A stretch of 37,940 nt of DNA from WLJO01 sp945889085 (GCA_945889085.1 CAMDBM010000031.1:1-37940), one strand, 5' to 3'. Counted from the stretch's first letter, positions 15,824 to 23,407 are shown. Made by a program: numbers and translations. Notes: generated by a model from the sequence alone, not told the origin.

Positions 15824-17314
15824 TTACTGGAAGCGGTTGTCCCGGCGGAGTTGTTCAGGGTTGCAGGTCGGGTTGGAAACCTGGCAGCCGGAGTTGGGCT
15901 CGCCCACGCCGAGCGGCTTCGCGGTGCCCCCGTTGCGGAACGTGTTGCCGCGGATGACCAAGCCATCGTCGGCGAGCGCGGGCCTGGGGTTGCTGGCGCT
16001 CCCGGCTTGGCTGCCCTGCCACGGGCCCGGGACGAAAAGCTGTTGCCACGCGCTCTCCGAGCCGGTGGAGTTGTCGATGACGTTGCCCTCGATGAGCACG
16101 CTGCGGTTCGGGATGCGGACGTAGTTCACGCCGTCGTCGAGCGAACTCGTCCCCCACGCACCCTGCTGCACAAGTGCGCTGCAGATCGAGCGGTTGCCGT
16201 CGCAGCCCCGGGCCCCGAAGCCGACCTCGATGGTGTGACTGCGCGCACCGACACGGGTGAGCGTGTTGCCGGTCATCGTCACGTTGTGACCGCCGTTGAC
16301 ACCGAGACCGGCCCCGTCGGTGTCGTGGATGCTGTTGTTCCGCACCATCACGTCCTCGGCCTCGTACGTGAGGTGCGGCGACACCATGAACTCGAGCCCC
16401 GTGCCCTGACCTGCGGTGAACCCGCCCGTCCCGCAGTTGTAGATCTCGTTCCCCTCCACAAGCACGTCCGCCGAACCGCCCTTCGCGTATGCGCACCAGT
16501 CACCGGCATCGTGGATGCGGTTGTTGCGGACGACAGCGTGCTCCACAGCGACGAAGTCGAGCGCGTTGTCCTCAGCCCCGTGGATGTTGCTGTTCTCGAT
16601 GTTGATGTAGCTCGACTGGTTCACCTTGAGGAGATCGTGTGCCGACCGTCGACCGCCGTCGAGAACCATCGCCGTGAGAGTCACGTGCAGACAACGCTCG
16701 CAGTGGAAGGCGTCGCCGTTCGCAGCGATGGTGATGTTCCTCACCGTGAGGTACCGGACATCGAAGACGTTCATCTGCGCGAGGAACGTGACGGAGCCAG
16801 CGCCCTCCGCTGCGGAGACCTCGATAGGCCCTGCGGCGGTGCCGTGCCTCGACTCCCAGTACGTCGGCAACGACTCCTCGTCGTAGATGCCGGGTTCGAT
16901 GCTGATCTCGTACGCGGTGCCGATGTCGATTCCCTGCGGGATCCGGGACCACGCCTCGGTCACCGTTCGCACGGGAGCGGTGCGGGTTGTTCCGTTGCTC
17001 GAGTCATTCCCTGAGCGGCTCACCCAGATCACCTGCCGCGTGCTCGGCCGTGGGAGCGTGCTCGTTGTGGAGGACGTGCTGGCAACAGGAATCGTGGTCC
17101 GGACGGTCGTTGTCGAGGACGTGCTGGCAACAGGAATCGTGGTCCGGACGGTCGTTGTCGTGCGCCGCGCTGGCCGTGCTGGGGCGGAAACGGAGCGCCG
17201 GGCTCCTGAGCGGTTCGACGCCTTGCCCCGGAGAGGGAGTGCCCCGAAGCCGCAACCACCGAGCAGCAAGAGGACGAGGACTGTGGAGAGCTGTTGACGA
17301 CGAGAAAGACGCAT
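15824..17314 (-). CDS. Secreted lipoprotein with right-handed beta-helix domain
   Basis: A 496-residue exported protein from ATG 17314; ATG 17323 and GTG 17332 are alternatives. The signal peptide has RR and a hydrophobic core, with lipobox LLLGGC (Cys21). A Thr/Ser-rich linker (about 35-90) follows, then a region from VIWVSRSGNDSSNGT typical of pectate-lyase-like parallel beta-helices. Many NxI/GN turns repeat through it: VRNNRIHDAG, VEGNEIYNCG, VRNNSIHDTD, MTGNTLTRVG, IEGNVIDNS, IRGNTFRNG. Such proteins bind or cleave polysaccharides; no catalytic residues can be assigned. The linker DNA contains an exact 45-bp tandem duplication (17070-17159). It lies directly upstream of the response regulator and kinase. 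Confidence 0.85.
   Translation of the reverse strand: MRLSRRQQLSTVLVLLLLGGCGFGALPLRGKASNRSGARRSVSAPARPARRTTTTVRTTIPVASTSSTTTVRTTIPVASTSSTTSTLPRPSTRQVIWVSRSGNDSSNGTTRTAPVRTVTEAWSRIPQGIDIGTAYEISIEPGIYDEESLPTYWESRHGTAAGPIEVSAAEGAGSVTFLAQMNVFDVRYLTVRNITIAANGDAFHCERCLHVTLTAMVLDGGRRSAHDLLKVNQSSYINIENSNIHGAEDNALDFVAVEHAVVRNNRIHDAGDWCAYAKGGSADVLVEGNEIYNCGTGGFTAGQGTGLEFMVSPHLTYEAEDVMVRNNSIHDTDGAGLGVNGGHNVTMTGNTLTRVGARSHTIEVGFGARGCDGNRSICSALVQQGAWGTSSLDDGVNYVRIPNRSVLIEGNVIDNSTGSESAWQQLFVPGPWQGSQAGSASNPRPALADDGLVIRGNTFRNGGTAKPLGVGEPNSGCQVSNPTCNPEQLRRDNRFQ
17070..17159. repeat. Exact 45-bp tandem duplication in the lipoprotein linker
   Basis: Two identical 45-bp units, 17070-17114 and 17115-17159, lie in frame within the lipoprotein gene. 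Each encodes 15 residues of a Thr/Ser-rich linker (TTTVRTTIPVASTSS repeated). Perfect identity points to recent slippage or unequal exchange and possible length variation between strains. Confidence 0.95.
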
Positions 17315-17368
17315 GATGAACATGGCTCTCACTCAAGCAACACGATTCCCAAGCGATCATGAAGACCT

Positions 17369-17386
17369 CCTTCACGATCCCTTCAC
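17369..17386 (-). promoter_or_regulatory. Candidate response-regulator box (11-bp-spaced direct repeat)
   Basis: On the minus strand GTGAAGG-GATC-GTGAAGG is a perfect 7-mer repeated with 11-bp periodicity. It ends about 37 bp upstream of the first possible start codon of the beta-helix lipoprotein. A CATGAT -10-like box follows at about 17361-17356, placing the repeat over the -35 region. The spacing is typical of OmpR/PhoB-family sites, and an OmpR-type regulator is encoded just downstream. Confidence 0.5.
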
Positions 17387-17454
17387 ACTCCCCGCCCGCG
17401 GTTCTCAGCCAGGTGTTGTGTGCCCTGACGTGTTTTTCTGCAAGAAGAAAGTGC

Positions 17455-18309
17455 TTACACCGTGGCGGCGTGGTTCAGCGCGGCGAGAAGCGCTGGGGCA
17501 AAGGTGTCGGCCTCGGCGAAACAGGCGTCGTGGTCACCGTCCACGGTGTACACACGCACCCCGGGAATGTTGTCGGCGAGCACCTGCTGACGCCTCGGTG
17601 GCACGGTGGTGTCCAGCGTGGTCATGATCACCGACGTCGGCACGTCGATAGACGCGAGCCACGGCCTGGCCTTGAAGGTGCCGAGAGCGCCACCTGCCTG
17701 CGCAATGGTTGCCCAGTCGTGGTTCGACACCTCCCGAACGGCCCACGGCTGCCACACACCGCGCTTACGGTTCAGGAACACCGCGTCAGCAATGCGGTCA
17801 CGGATCTGGTCCGGCAGGAACCGCGCCCCGATGCCGAGCGCGCGAAGTACCTGCAGGCGCCGGTGCTCACCGTCTGTCTCGGCGTACTCGGCTGCGGTTG
17901 CCGCAAGGACGAGTCCCTTGGTGAACTCGCGGTGCCTGCGCCAGACGAGCTGGGCGATGGACCCGCCCATCGAGTAGCCGACAACAATCGCCTCGTTGAT
18001 GCCCAGATGACGACAGATCGCCACGGCATCGTCGGCCGCGTGTTCCATCCGGAAGATGCTGCGGTTGCGCACGCCGCCCCCGTGGCCGTGGTGGTCGGGG
18101 GCAATCACCCGGAAGTGCTCGGCGAGCGGCTCGTAGAGTCGGAACCAGTTGAGATCCGCGGTAGCGGTCCACCCGTGGAGGAGCAGCACCGTCGGTGCAC
18201 CGGCCGGGCCGTCGAGGTGGCGATAAAAGGTAGTTCCTCGACCCGGCAGGGCAAGGCGAGCCCCCTCCGGCAGCGGGGGTTCCGGGATGTGGTCCACGGG
18301 CTCAGCCAC
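17455..18309 (-). CDS. Alpha/beta hydrolase
   Basis: A 284-residue hydrolase with LLLHGWTATADLNW (oxyanion-hole HG), nucleophile Ser113 in GYSMGG, a candidate acid in TTLDTTVPP, and a catalytic His in GDHDACF near the C-terminus. This is the usual arrangement of epoxide hydrolase, lipase and meta-cleavage product hydrolase relatives; the substrate is unknown. There is no signal peptide. It begins at GTG 18309, 24 bp after greA on the same strand, and is likely co-transcribed with it. Downstream are 122 bp before the divergently unrelated lipoprotein gene start. Confidence 0.88.
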   Translation of the reverse strand: MAEPVDHIPEPPLPEGARLALPGRGTTFYRHLDGPAGAPTVLLLHGWTATADLNWFRLYEPLAEHFRVIAPDHHGHGGGVRNRSIFRMEHAADDAVAICRHLGINEAIVVGYSMGGSIAQLVWRRHREFTKGLVLAATAAEYAETDGEHRRLQVLRALGIGARFLPDQIRDRIADAVFLNRKRGVWQPWAVREVSNHDWATIAQAGGALGTFKARPWLASIDVPTSVIMTTLDTTVPPRRQQVLADNIPGVRVYTVDGDHDACFAEADTFAPALLAALNHAATV

Positions 18310-18333
18310 GGTGTCGACGTCTGCTCGGACCGG

Positions 18334-18906
18334 TCAGACCGGTTCGACGTGCCGCACGTGCACGGTGAGCTTGCCCCGCGGTCCCTCGTACTCCACCCGG
18401 TCGTCAACCTTCTTGCCGATCAGCGCCTTGCCGATGGGCGAGTCGGGGGTGATGATCGCGTGCTCCGAGGACTCCTCGGTGTGGCCGATCAGGAAGCGTT
18501 CTGCATCGCTCTCGTCGTCGCCGTCGTAGAGGATGGTGACGATGGACCGGAAGTTCACATCGGTACCGCCGACGAGGACGTGGCTGCCGAACGCCCGCTC
18601 GAGGAACTCGCGATGGTGTTCGGGTACTTCGGTGCCGGAGAGCCTTGCGCCGATTTCGTCACGCTCGGACTGGCGGAGCACCAGGACAGCGTTGTCCAGG
18701 ATGGACTTCAGCTGGTTGATGCGGCCCTCCATCATGCCCTGCTGTTCCTTCGCGGCGTGGTAATCGCCGTTCTCCTTGAGGTCCCCGAGCTCCCGGGCGC
18801 GTTCGATCGCGTGGGCGATCTCGATCCTGCCGCGGGTGGTGAGGTCGTGGTACTCCTCGGCCAGCCGCGTGTGGGCCGAGGGCGAGAGATGGTGCGTCTG
18901 GGCCAT
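18334..18906 (-). CDS. greA: Transcription elongation factor GreA/GreB family
   Basis: A 190-residue Gre factor that stimulates RNA polymerase to cleave backtracked transcripts. The N-terminal coiled coil (about 1-75) keeps the acidic tip and conserved GDLKENGDYHAAKEQQGMMEGRI. The C-terminal FKBP-like domain ends in TPDSPIGKALIGKKVDDRVEYEGPRGKLTVHVRHVEPV. It is longer than the usual roughly 160 residues because the segment between the domains (about residues 88-140, including an acidic DGDDESDAE) is extended. The start at ATG 18906 is chosen (MAQTHHL); ATG 18918 would add four residues. It is likely the first gene of a pair with the hydrolase. Confidence 0.9.
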   Translation of the reverse strand: MAQTHHLSPSAHTRLAEEYHDLTTRGRIEIAHAIERARELGDLKENGDYHAAKEQQGMMEGRINQLKSILDNAVLVLRQSERDEIGARLSGTEVPEHHREFLERAFGSHVLVGGTDVNFRSIVTILYDGDDESDAERFLIGHTEESSEHAIITPDSPIGKALIGKKVDDRVEYEGPRGKLTVHVRHVEPV

Positions 18907-19003
18907 AGCCCCGCCCATGGTATTGCGCCGTTTCGGGGATCATTCGGCAGGACCGACCCGAAATCTGGCAGAACACAGGCGAAACGTGCCACCGTGTTGG
19001 CCT

Positions 19004-19999
19004 ATGACTCACAAGATCGCAGTGATCGGCGGCGACGGAATCGGGCCGGAGGTGACCGCCGAGGCACTCAAGGTGGTTCAGGCGAGCGGTGTCGCCATCG
19101 CCACCACGGACTTCGACCTCGGCGGGGCCCGCTTCCTGAAGGACGGCGAAATCCTCTCGGACTCGACCCTTGCCGAGCTACGCAACTTCGACGCCATTCT
19201 GCTCGGAGCGGTCGGTTCGCCCGACGTACCTCCGGGGGTGATTGAGCGGGGGCTGCTGCTGAAGATGCGGTTCGAGCTCGACCTCTACATCAACCAGCGC
19301 CCGTTCGCGGGCACGGCACCGGGGCACACGAAGCCCCACGACTTCATCGTGATCCGCGAGAACACCGAGGGTCCGTACGTCGGCGAGGGAGGCGTGCTGC
19401 GCAGGGGCACCCCTCAGGAGGTCGCCACCCAGGGAAGCGTGAACACGCGTATGGGCGTGGAGCGCTGCATCCGGTATGCGTTCGAACTGGCGGCGAAGCG
19501 GGAGCGCAAGCACGTCACCCTGGTCCACAAGACGAACGTGCTCACGTTCTCGGGGAACCTCTGGGAGCGCACCTTCAACGAGGTGGCTGCCGAGTACCCG
19601 GGCACCGGCACGGCATACAACCATGTGGATGCTGCGTGCATCTACTTCGTGCAGGACCCGCACCGCTACGAGGTGATCGTCACCGACAACCTGTTCGGCG
19701 ACATCCTCACGGACCTCGGCGGCGCCGTGAGCGGGGGGATCGGTGTGGCGTCGAGCGCGAACCTGAACCCGGCCCGGACGGGCCCGAGCATGTTCGAGCC
19801 GGTGCACGGATCGGCCCCCGACATCGTGGGAACCGGCAAGGCCAACCCCACGGCCGCTGTGCTCAGCGCCGCCCACATGCTCGAGTTTCTGGGCGAGTTC
19901 CGGGCGGCCGAGCGGGTGCGTGCTGCCTGCGTGGCGCCGACATCGGGATCCACCAGCGAGGTGGGCGACGAACTCGCCCGCCGGGTTGCCGCTGGCTGA
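19004..19999 (+). CDS. leuB: 3-isopropylmalate dehydrogenase
   Basis: A 331-residue NAD-dependent beta-decarboxylating dehydrogenase that turns 3-isopropylmalate into 2-ketoisocaproate; in CimA-using organisms it can also act on 3-methylmalate. Motifs are GGDGIGPEVTAEALKV, the substrate-binding FIVIRENTEGPYVGEGG, LVHKTNVL, the metal site TDNLFGDILTDLGG, and EPVHGSAPDIVGTGKANPTA. The start is ATG 19004 (MTHKIAVIGGD); an upstream in-frame extension would run through the divergent greA promoter. It is followed by ilvE after 126 bp. No leader peptide is visible before it. Confidence 0.95.
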   Translation: MTHKIAVIGGDGIGPEVTAEALKVVQASGVAIATTDFDLGGARFLKDGEILSDSTLAELRNFDAILLGAVGSPDVPPGVIERGLLLKMRFELDLYINQRPFAGTAPGHTKPHDFIVIRENTEGPYVGEGGVLRRGTPQEVATQGSVNTRMGVERCIRYAFELAAKRERKHVTLVHKTNVLTFSGNLWERTFNEVAAEYPGTGTAYNHVDAACIYFVQDPHRYEVIVTDNLFGDILTDLGGAVSGGIGVASSANLNPARTGPSMFEPVHGSAPDIVGTGKANPTAAVLSAAHMLEFLGEFRAAERVRAACVAPTSGSTSEVGDELARRVAAG

Positions 20000-20125
20000 A
20001 TCGGGCGGTCCGCCCGGGCAGCGAATATCGTTGCCGTAAGTCAATTGACGGGTTGAGGACAACCCGGGAAGAACCGCCCAACCCCGACCACGGCTCCCCG
20101 TGACTGGACACCGAAGAGGACTGCA
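20000..20125 (+). promoter_or_regulatory. leuB-ilvE gap with -10 box and small hairpin
   Basis: TATCGT (20026-20031) could be a -10 box for ilvE, with a 5' UTR of about 85 nt. Within it GGGTTG-AGGA-CAACCC (20050-20065) forms a perfect 6-bp hairpin. There is no branched-chain-rich leader ORF. GAAGAGGA lies just before the ilvE ATG. Function of the hairpin is unknown. Confidence 0.35.
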
Positions 20126-21043
20126 ATGCCCATCACCTCCACACCGAAGATCTGGATGAACGGCGAACTCGTCGACTGGGACAAGGCCCAGGTCCACGTG
20201 CTCACCCACACGCTGCACTACGGCACGGGGGTGTTCGAGGGCATCCGCGCGTACGAGACCCCGAACGGCACGGCGATCTTCCGTCTCACCGACCACATGA
20301 AGCGCCTCTTGAACTCGGCGAAGATCCTCGGGATGGAGATCCCGTACTCCGTGGCCGAACTGGTCCAGGCTGCCAAGGACACGGTGCGGTCCACGGGCCT
20401 GCCTGCCTGCTACGTGCGGCCGATTGCGTACTACGGGTACGGCGAGATGGGGCTCAACACGATTCCCTGCAAGACCGAGGTGGCCATTGCCTGCTGGCCG
20501 TGGGGTGCCTACCTCGGGGAGGACGCCCTCGAGAAGGGTGTGCGCCTCAAGACCTCCTCGTGGGTCCGACACGATCACAACATCATGCCCCCGGCCGCCA
20601 AGGCCACCGGTGGCTACATCAATTCCTCGCTCGCCAAGGTAGAGGCCCTGAAGGCCGGCTACGACGAGGCCGTGATGCTCTCCCCGAACGGTCTCATCGC
20701 CGAGTGCAGCGGCGAGAACCTGTTCGCCGTCCGCAACGACGTCATCATCACCCCGCCGCTCTCGGCCGGTGCGCTCGAGGGCATTACCCAGAACTCGGTG
20801 ATGACCATCGCCCGGGATCTCGGCTACGACGTCCGGGTGGACAACCTTGCCCGCTCGGACCTGTACATCGCCGAGGAGATCTTCGTCTGTGGCACGGCTG
20901 CCGAGATCGGTTCGGTCAGCTCGGTGGATGACCGGGAGGTGCCCTGCCCCGGTCCGAAAACCCGAATTCTGGCTGATCTCTACGCCAAGGCCGCCCGGAT
21001 GCAGGACCCGCGGTACGCCCGCTGGTGCGAACTCGTCGGCTGA
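20126..21043 (+). CDS. ilvE: Branched-chain amino acid aminotransferase
   Basis: A 305-residue fold-type IV PLP aminotransferase performing the last step to leucine, isoleucine and valine. The PLP-binding Lys is Lys159 (PPAAKATGGYINSSLAK). Other conserved parts are HYGTGVFEGIRAYE at the N-terminus, YVRPIAYYGYGEMG, and EAVMLSPNGLIAECSGENLF with the phosphate-binding Glu. ITQNSVMTIARDLG and the ETFVCGTAAEI-like EIFVCGTAAEIGSV region also fit BCATs rather than D-amino acid transaminases. The start is ATG 20126 with a good Shine-Dalgarno site. It sits between leuB and cimA. Confidence 0.94.
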   Translation: MPITSTPKIWMNGELVDWDKAQVHVLTHTLHYGTGVFEGIRAYETPNGTAIFRLTDHMKRLLNSAKILGMEIPYSVAELVQAAKDTVRSTGLPACYVRPIAYYGYGEMGLNTIPCKTEVAIACWPWGAYLGEDALEKGVRLKTSSWVRHDHNIMPPAAKATGGYINSSLAKVEALKAGYDEAVMLSPNGLIAECSGENLFAVRNDVIITPPLSAGALEGITQNSVMTIARDLGYDVRVDNLARSDLYIAEEIFVCGTAAEIGSVSSVDDREVPCPGPKTRILADLYAKAARMQDPRYARWCELVG

Positions 21044-21073
21044 CAGTGCCCGGGCCGTCCGGGCCCGGGACCA

Positions 21074-21102
21074 TTGCCATCGCCCCGTACGGTCGGTAGC
21101 CT
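21074..21102 (+). promoter_or_regulatory. cimA leader promoter
   Basis: TTGCCA (21074-21079), a 17-bp spacer, then TAGCCT (21097-21102). The leader GTG at 21110 is 7 nt further on, where transcription should begin. Geometry is identical to the leuA leader promoter. Confidence 0.7.
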
Positions 21103-21109
21103 CCAAAGC

Positions 21110-21148
21110 GTGACGTCGCTGTTCTCCAGCATCATCATCATTCCGTAG
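21110..21148 (+). CDS. Isoleucine leader peptide of cimA
   Basis: A short ORF encoding MTSLFSSIIIIP, ending in TAG. Four consecutive Ile codons (ATC ATC ATC ATT) stand just before the last residue. It is followed at once by a hairpin, then by an intrinsic-terminator-like stem, then cimA. The GTG start lies 7 nt from the -10 box, so it is probably translated from a leaderless mRNA. Isoleucine is the end product of the citramalate pathway started by CimA, so the peptide reads the correct amino acid. The sequence features are direct observations; attenuation is inferred by analogy with ilv/leu leaders. Confidence 0.85.
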   Translation: MTSLFSSIIIIP

Positions 21149-21171
21149 CGCACGTGGGAACCCCACGTGCG
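21149..21171 (+). promoter_or_regulatory. First (pause-type) hairpin of the cimA leader
   Basis: CGCACGTGGG (21149-21158) and CCCACGTGCG (21162-21171) form a perfect 10-bp stem starting at the base after the leader stop codon. It mirrors the hairpin at the stop codon of the leuA leader. I see no clean antiterminator pairing between this stem and the terminator. Confidence 0.75.
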
Positions 21172-21174
21172 CCC

Positions 21175-21205
21175 AGAGCCGCCCCTTCGGGCGGCTCTTT
21201 CGTTT
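21175..21205 (+). terminator. Attenuator terminator of the cimA leader
   Basis: AGAGCCGCCC (21175-21184) and GGGCGGCTCT (21189-21198) form a perfect 10-bp stem with a CTTC loop, followed by TTCGTTT. It lies three bases after the first hairpin and about 60 nt before the cimA start. The U-tract is interrupted, so termination efficiency needs measuring. Confidence 0.75.
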
Positions 21206-21266
21206 CCCGGACACCGACAGCCAGAACCGCCCCCAGACCGAGACAGTACGAGACAAGAGGCAGACG

Positions 21267-22847
21267 ATGAGCAACCAGCGTGAACACGTCGAGATCTTCG
21301 ACACCACCCTGCGCGACGGCATGCAGGTAGAGGGTGTGTCGGCAACCGTGGAGGACAAGCTGCGCATTGCCGAACAGCTGGATCTTCTCGGCGTGTCGTA
21401 CATCGAGGGTGGCTGGCCGGGCGCGAACCCGAAAGACATCGAGTTCTTCGCACGTGCGGCGGTCGAACTGCGGCTGTCCACCGCCCGGCTGGTCGCCTTT
21501 GGCTCCACCCGCCGCCCGATGGGCAAGGTGGACGACGACCCGACGTTGCGCAATCTCGTCGAGGCGAAGACCGGGGCGGTCTGCATCGTCGCCAAGGCAT
21601 GGGACTACCACGTGCTGAACGCGCTGGGCACCACGCTCGACGAGGGCGAGGCGATGATCGCTGACTCCGTGGAGTTCCTCCGTGCCAACGGTCTCCGGGT
21701 GATGGTGGACGCCGAACACTTCTTCGATGGCTACAAGCGCAATCCCGAGTTCGCGATGCGCGCGCTCGAGGCTGCTGCCGTCAAGGGTGCGTCGCACCTT
21801 GTCCTCTGCGACACGAACGGCGGGTCGCTTCCGCACGAGGTGGAGTCCATCGTTGCCGTCGTGAAGGCGCACTTCCGCGAGGACGTCACGATCGCGATCC
21901 ACTGCCACGACGACACCGGTTGTGCCGTGGCGAACGCCATGGCTGCAGTCCGCAGCGGTGCCCGTCAGGTGCAGGGCTGCATGAACGGGCTCGGCGAGCG
22001 CACCGGCAACACCAACCTCACCACCGTGATCCCGAACCTCGAGGTCAAGATGGGATTCCAGTGCCTCCCCGAGGGCCGGCTCACGCGCCTCACCGCCGTC
22101 AGCCACCACATCGCCGAACTGCTCAACCGGCCGCTGAACCCGCAGGCGCCCTATGTGGGGGCCAGTGCGTTCGCCCACAAGGCGGGCCTCCACGTGAGCG
22201 CCATCCGCAAGGCCAAGGATGCCTATGAGCACGTGGACCCCGAGAGCGTCGGCAACGGAACCCGTTTCGTCGTGTCCGAGATGGCGGGCAAGGCAACCAT
22301 CCAGGCCAAGGCAGAGGATCTTGGCCTCTCGATGGACGGCGCGGTCATCAACCAGGTCATCGACGAGTTGAAGCGCCTCGAGCACGAGGGGTTCCATTTC
22401 GAGGCAGCCGATGCGTCGCTCGAACTGCTCATGCGCCGGGCCACCGGTTGGAAGCAGGAGTACTTCTCGGTGGAATCTATGAGGGTGATCACCGACGAGC
22501 TCGTCGGTGGCCAGTTCACCACCGAGGCGACCGTCAGGGTGTGGATCGGGGACGAGCGGAGCGTGCGTGTGGCCGAGGGCAACGGACCCGTGAACGCCAT
22601 CGATACTGCTCTTCGTTCTGCCCTCCGGGGCAGTTACCCGCAGGTGTCTCGGATTCACCTCACGGACTACAAGGTGCGCATTCTGGACGGGGCCACCGCC
22701 ACCGGGGCGGTCACCCGTGTGCTCATCGACGCAACGGACGGGGAGCGCTCCTGGACCACCATCGGGGTGTCGGCGAACATCATCGAGGCGTCCTGGCAGG
22801 CCCTCGCCGATTCGTTGGTCTACGGATTGCTCCACGCGACCAAGTAG
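21267..22847 (+). CDS. cimA: (R)-citramalate synthase
   Basis: A 526-residue member of the isopropylmalate/homocitrate/citramalate synthase family that joins acetyl-CoA and pyruvate. This gives 2-ketobutyrate for isoleucine without threonine deaminase. The barrel shows IFDTTLRDGMQVEGVSATVEDKLRIAEQL, YIEGGWPGANPKD (typical of the long citramalate synthase group), LCDTNGGSLPHEVE, HCHDDTGCAVANAMAAV (metal His pair) and NGLGERTGNTNL. A C-terminal allosteric domain covers about 400-520. The start ATG 21267 has AAGAGG six bases upstream. An isoleucine leader peptide and terminator precede it, which supports this product over LeuA. LeuCD and LeuB in the window could carry out the next steps. Confidence 0.94.
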   Translation: MSNQREHVEIFDTTLRDGMQVEGVSATVEDKLRIAEQLDLLGVSYIEGGWPGANPKDIEFFARAAVELRLSTARLVAFGSTRRPMGKVDDDPTLRNLVEAKTGAVCIVAKAWDYHVLNALGTTLDEGEAMIADSVEFLRANGLRVMVDAEHFFDGYKRNPEFAMRALEAAAVKGASHLVLCDTNGGSLPHEVESIVAVVKAHFREDVTIAIHCHDDTGCAVANAMAAVRSGARQVQGCMNGLGERTGNTNLTTVIPNLEVKMGFQCLPEGRLTRLTAVSHHIAELLNRPLNPQAPYVGASAFAHKAGLHVSAIRKAKDAYEHVDPESVGNGTRFVVSEMAGKATIQAKAEDLGLSMDGAVINQVIDELKRLEHEGFHFEAADASLELLMRRATGWKQEYFSVESMRVITDELVGGQFTTEATVRVWIGDERSVRVAEGNGPVNAIDTALRSALRGSYPQVSRIHLTDYKVRILDGATATGAVTRVLIDATDGERSWTTIGVSANIIEASWQALADSLVYGLLHATK

Positions 22848-22858
22848 AACGGTGAGTC

Positions 22859-23386
22859 ATGGCAGCCCCCCAGTTCGTCCCCACTGACCCGCTCGTGCGC
22901 CCCCGGTCCTACGAGGGGTCGGCGCGCGTCCCCGGTCCGTGGACGGCCGACCGCCCGGCAGACCTCGACGGTCGACAGCCGAGCGGCCCGCACCTCGGCT
23001 CACCCGGCCCGGATCAGGGCTATGCCCTGCTTCTTGCGTCTCGTCTGCGGCCCCGGGTGCTCGTTGCGCCCGGCGAGTCGGTGGACGACGCGTTGACCGG
23101 TTGTCTTGGCATCGCGCTGCGACGGGCCTCGATCTTCGGGCGGGCTCCCGTGATCCACGACTTCACGATTGCGCTCACGATGTGGGGGTTCTTCGATGCG
23201 GACCCCCCGGCGGACCTGCTGGTCGAGCGCCGGACCGCGTTCGAGGGGCTTGCGCACACGGCTCAGCACTACGCCGAGGCTCGATCACTCGTTGACCGGG
23301 TGCCTGAGGCGACCTTGAGGATGTTGCACGGTCAGGTACAGTCGGCTTACCCGGCGCGGTGGCGGGCGATGGTGGGCTCTGAGTAG
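22859..23386 (+). CDS. Conserved-looking protein of unknown function
   Basis: A 175-residue protein with no recognised domain. The first 55 residues are rich in Pro, Gly and charged residues and probably disordered. The rest is helical, with GYALLLASRLRPRVLVAPGESVDDALTGCLGIALRRASIFGRAPVIHDFTIALTMWGFF and a C-terminal helical stretch. There is no signal peptide. It starts 11 bp after cimA and ends 21 bp before a sortase gene, so the three probably form one transcript. The compact helical part and its Cys are not enough to guess a role. Confidence 0.65.
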   Translation: MAAPQFVPTDPLVRPRSYEGSARVPGPWTADRPADLDGRQPSGPHLGSPGPDQGYALLLASRLRPRVLVAPGESVDDALTGCLGIALRRASIFGRAPVIHDFTIALTMWGFFDADPPADLLVERRTAFEGLAHTAQHYAEARSLVDRVPEATLRMLHGQVQSAYPARWRAMVGSE

Positions 23387-23407
23387 CCTCGGGTTCAGGG
23401 AGTAGCG

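Noticed and set aside
17070..17159. CRISPR or other spaced repeat array
   Set aside because: The two units are directly adjacent with no spacers and are in frame within a coding region.
18776..19003. N-terminal extension of leuB
   Set aside because: It overlaps greA antisense; the GGDGIGPEV motif must lie near the N-terminus, as it does from ATG 19004.
19178..21595. 805-residue open frame on the minus strand across leuB, ilvE and the cimA start
   Set aside because: It runs antisense through three conserved genes and the Ile attenuator; low-complexity composition typical of a GC shadow.
21138..22835. 565-residue open frame opposite cimA
   Set aside because: Antisense shadow; cimA motifs are intact on the other strand.
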